From: an uncultured Christensenella sp.
GTDB lineage: Bacteria > Bacillota > Clostridia > Christensenellales > UBA3700
DNA length: 5,316 nucleotides
Reading direction: 5' to 3'
NCBI GenBank assembly: GCA_910577845.1
Contig: CAJTNA010000002.1
Span: 1-5,316 of the forward strand
The notes beneath the pieces are model-generated. The model was not told the DNA's origin. It was given only the letters and a program-made list of their open reading frames with translations, and searched no databases. Positions 3,641 to 5,316 of the stretch are shown one piece after another; position 1 is the first letter of the stretch; every line of letters starts with the position of its first letter. Both the position numbers and the translations under genes were made by a program.

Positions 3641-4984
3641 ATGAATAATTTTTTTTATAGCTTAAAAACGGTGCATTTTGTTGGTGTCGGCGGGGTTAGT
3701 ATGAGCAAATTGTGTGCTTATACATTGAGTCTTGGAATAGAATGTACTGGCTCTGATGCAAAAAATTCCGATACAATTGCAAAACTTAGGGAACGTGGTG
3801 CTAACATAGGTATTGGTGAAAAATGTGACCTTGCTGAAAAAGCGGACCTAGTTGTCTACTCAAGTGCGATAAAGCAAAATCACCCAGAACTGCTTGTTGC
3901 TAAAAAAAGTATGGAACGCAAGGACTATCTCGCTTTGGTTGCCAAAAACTTTGACAAAATAATTGCTGTAAGTGGGGCACACGGCAAAACTACTACTACA
4001 GCAATGATAGCTTGGATATTCAATGTCGCTGAGAAAAGTTTTACCTCTCATATAGGTGGTGAACTTGTTGGTGGGGACATCGGTTTTGGTAATGGTAAGG
4101 AATACTTTATTACTGAGGCGTGTGAGTATTCTAAAAGCTTTTTAAAGTTGCACCCTGATGTTGGCGTTGTTTTAAATGTTGATTTTGACCACCCAGATTG
4201 CTACAAATCACTTAAGGATACATATCTTGCATTTGCAATGTTTATGTCACAATCTCAAGCAGTTGTATATAATGGAGAGTTTGACTTTTCCGACAATGAA
4301 AGGTTGCAAGAGTGCAATACAAAAATGATTACTTATGGTTTAAAAGATAATAATTTTTGGGCAGACCAACTTGTGCGTAAAAGCAATTACATAAATTTTT
4401 GCGTACATAAAAACAATAAAGAAAGCTATGATTTCACTTTATACACATTAAATGATGTTAATGTACAATGTGCTTTGGCAGCAATTGCAGTTTGTGATTA
4501 TGTTGGTATTGATATGCAAAAAATCAAGCTTGCTTTGGCAACATTTCCAGGGCTAAAAAACAGATTTCAATGTTTAGGGCTAATGTCTGGTGGTGCTAGA
4601 ATGATTGTTGATTATGCTCACCACCCAAAGCAAATAGAATACGCTATCCACTCAGCATATTACAACTTGCCCGATGATGGTGATTTGGTTGTTGTATTTG
4701 AACCACACACATATTCTAGAACAAAAGCTTTGTTTAAGGACTTTTGCAAGGTATTGCAAGGAAACTGGACTACAATTATAATGCCGACTTATAGTGCGAG
4801 AGAAAAACCAGAAGCTGGTTATGACTCAATGCGGTTATATGCAGAACTTTGTAAAACAAGTGATAAAATTGTCTATGTTGACGGCTATGATAAAGTAAAA
4901 CAATGGCTCGCAAAAAATGTAAAAGTAACTGATACAATCTTATGCCTAGGTGCAGGCTTAATAAATGAAAAATTAATTTATTAG
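3641..4984 (+). CDS. murC: UDP-N-acetylmuramate--L-alanine ligase
   Basis: MurC adds L-alanine to UDP-MurNAc with ATP in the cytoplasm, the first step of peptidoglycan stem-peptide synthesis. The 447-residue length is normal. Domain 1 has the UDP-binding VHFVGVGGVSMS (11-22). The central ATPase has SGAHGKTTTT (111-120, K116), TEACEYSKSF (158-167) and DFDHPDCY (181-188, H184). Domain 3 has FPGLKNRF (302-309, R308), VDYAHHPKQIEYAI (323-336, D324) and FEPHTYSRTKALF (353-365), which are MurC/Mpl hallmarks. MurC is preferred over Mpl as the basic ligase, though Mpl cannot be fully excluded. One oddity is NVQCALAAIA (274-283): the second asparagine of the usual HNxxNA motif is cysteine (C277) and the preceding histidine is valine. 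The start is unusual: there is no ribosome binding site, an in-frame TAA (3632-3634) blocks any upstream start, and the -10 box ends five bases before the ATG. It stands alone, divergent from spoVG. Confidence 0.95.
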   Translation: MNNFFYSLKTVHFVGVGGVSMSKLCAYTLSLGIECTGSDAKNSDTIAKLRERGANIGIGEKCDLAEKADLVVYSSAIKQNHPELLVAKKSMERKDYLALVAKNFDKIIAVSGAHGKTTTTAMIAWIFNVAEKSFTSHIGGELVGGDIGFGNGKEYFITEACEYSKSFLKLHPDVGVVLNVDFDHPDCYKSLKDTYLAFAMFMSQSQAVVYNGEFDFSDNERLQECNTKMITYGLKDNNFWADQLVRKSNYINFCVHKNNKESYDFTLYTLNDVNVQCALAAIAVCDYVGIDMQKIKLALATFPGLKNRFQCLGLMSGGARMIVDYAHHPKQIEYAIHSAYYNLPDDGDLVVVFEPHTYSRTKALFKDFCKVLQGNWTTIIMPTYSAREKPEAGYDSMRLYAELCKTSDKIVYVDGYDKVKQWLAKNVKVTDTILCLGAGLINEKLIY

Positions 4985-4991
4985 TTTGTCA

Positions 4992-5028
4992 TTACAAATA
5001 AAAATACATTAAAATTTTTCATTTGTAA
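4992..5028. repeat. Bulged hairpin just after the murC stop codon
   Basis: TTACAAAT (4992-4999) plus AAAAAT pairs with ATTTTT plus ATTTGTAA (5021-5028), with one bulged C at 5020 and an 8-base loop. It starts 8 bases after the TAG. No T run follows on the + strand, so it is not a standard terminator; it may protect the 3' end of the mRNA or be a chance product of AT-rich DNA. Confidence 0.3.
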
Positions 5029-5227
5029 AAATTAAGTACTAACTTAGTTGTATATAATGTATTGTTTAAATAACTATATAAACAACGATTGAATAATTTC
5101 AATAATAAAGTTATAATAATTTGATTTTTCTTTGTCAACGAAATATTAGTTTTTTCTTATTCAATTAAATTGTTACAAATGTTAAGCCAGTTATTGTCTT
5201 ATTAATTAAAAATTTACAACTTAAAAC

Positions 5228-5267
5228 AACAAGACAAAATAATAAATTTTGTCTTGTTTAATTTTTT
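5228..5267. terminator. Rho-independent terminator downstream of murC
   Basis: AACAAGACAAAAT (5228-5240) and ATTTTGTCTTGTT (5246-5258) form a perfect 13-bp stem with a 5-base loop, followed by TAATTTTTT on the + strand. It lies about 245 bases after the murC stop. On the - strand the stem is followed by GTTTTAAG, so it could also end a leftward gene entering from the right edge. Confidence 0.75.
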
Positions 5268-5316
5268 GTAAAGTCATAATTTTGCAAAAAGTCGAATTTT
5301 TAAAAATACCCACCGA

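Larger units (their letters stand above)
4985..5316. other. Intergenic stretch after murC
   Basis: This AT-rich stretch contains a hairpin right after the murC stop (4992-5028) and a terminator (5228-5267). Three - strand frames are open for short distances at the right edge (one gives RWVFLKIRLFAKL and stops at 5274-5276), so the end of a - strand gene may begin just outside the window. I cannot choose a frame. Otherwise nothing is seen. Confidence 0.5.

Noticed and set aside
3860..4051. 63-codon - strand open frame inside murC
   Set aside because: It lies antisense to the conserved MurC domains, including the P-loop, and has no independent support.
5053..5058. TATAAT downstream of murC as a possible promoter
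   Set aside because: No -35 box lies at 16-18 bases (AATTAA there) and no gene follows before the terminator at 5228.
5274..5316. C-terminal end of a - strand gene at the right edge
   Set aside because: Several - strand frames are open over this short distance and none has recognisable sequence, so no frame can be chosen; mentioned only in the intergenic note.

Overview
The window looks like a piece of a low-GC Firmicute chromosome, most likely a member of the Clostridia. The evidence is the strongly AT-rich sequence with very AT-rich intergenic DNA, consensus sigma-A-type promoters (TTGACA-17-TATAAT), strong AGGAGG-type ribosome binding sites on some genes, and a SpoVG homologue next to murC. 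The species cannot be named from this sequence. Nothing marks it as a mobile island: there is no transposase, integrase, phage gene, tRNA, rRNA or CRISPR array.

Layout. At 1-69 is the lysine-rich C-terminal tail of an unidentified + strand protein, followed by two hairpin terminator candidates (100-140 and 232-261). A gene-poor stretch up to 472 contains a 15-bp inverted repeat pair. A 50-residue cysteine-rich zinc-ribbon protein lies on the - strand (473-625). It is divergent from a + strand two-gene operon (854-2523) made of an Lrp/AsnC regulator and a class I/II PLP aminotransferase that overlap by ATGA. The divergent region (626-853) is dense with signals: a long imperfect hairpin, a near-perfect promoter, and two palindromes. 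After a long AT-rich gap and a strong, probably bidirectional hairpin terminator (2867-2910) comes spoVG on the - strand (3003-3275). SpoVG diverges from murC on the + strand (3641-4984) across 365 bp of AT-rich DNA that holds the spoVG promoter, a 10-bp inverted repeat and phased ATGTAA words. A terminator at 5228-5267 lies well downstream of murC.

How the genes work together. The Lrp-aminotransferase pair resembles the alanine regulator/alanine transaminase pair AlaR-AlaT (YugG-YugH) of Bacillus subtilis, so the operon plausibly makes L-alanine from pyruvate and glutamate under control of its own regulator. MurC consumes L-alanine by attaching it to UDP-MurNAc, the first residue of the peptidoglycan stem. 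SpoVG is a nucleic-acid-binding regulator. The window is therefore mostly housekeeping, with an amino-acid and cell-wall theme.

No clearly new system is visible. The points most worth a second look are murC, which has no ribosome binding site and a TATAAT box ending only five bases before its ATG (a leaderless mRNA candidate); the regulatory palindromes; and the eight-cysteine mini protein.
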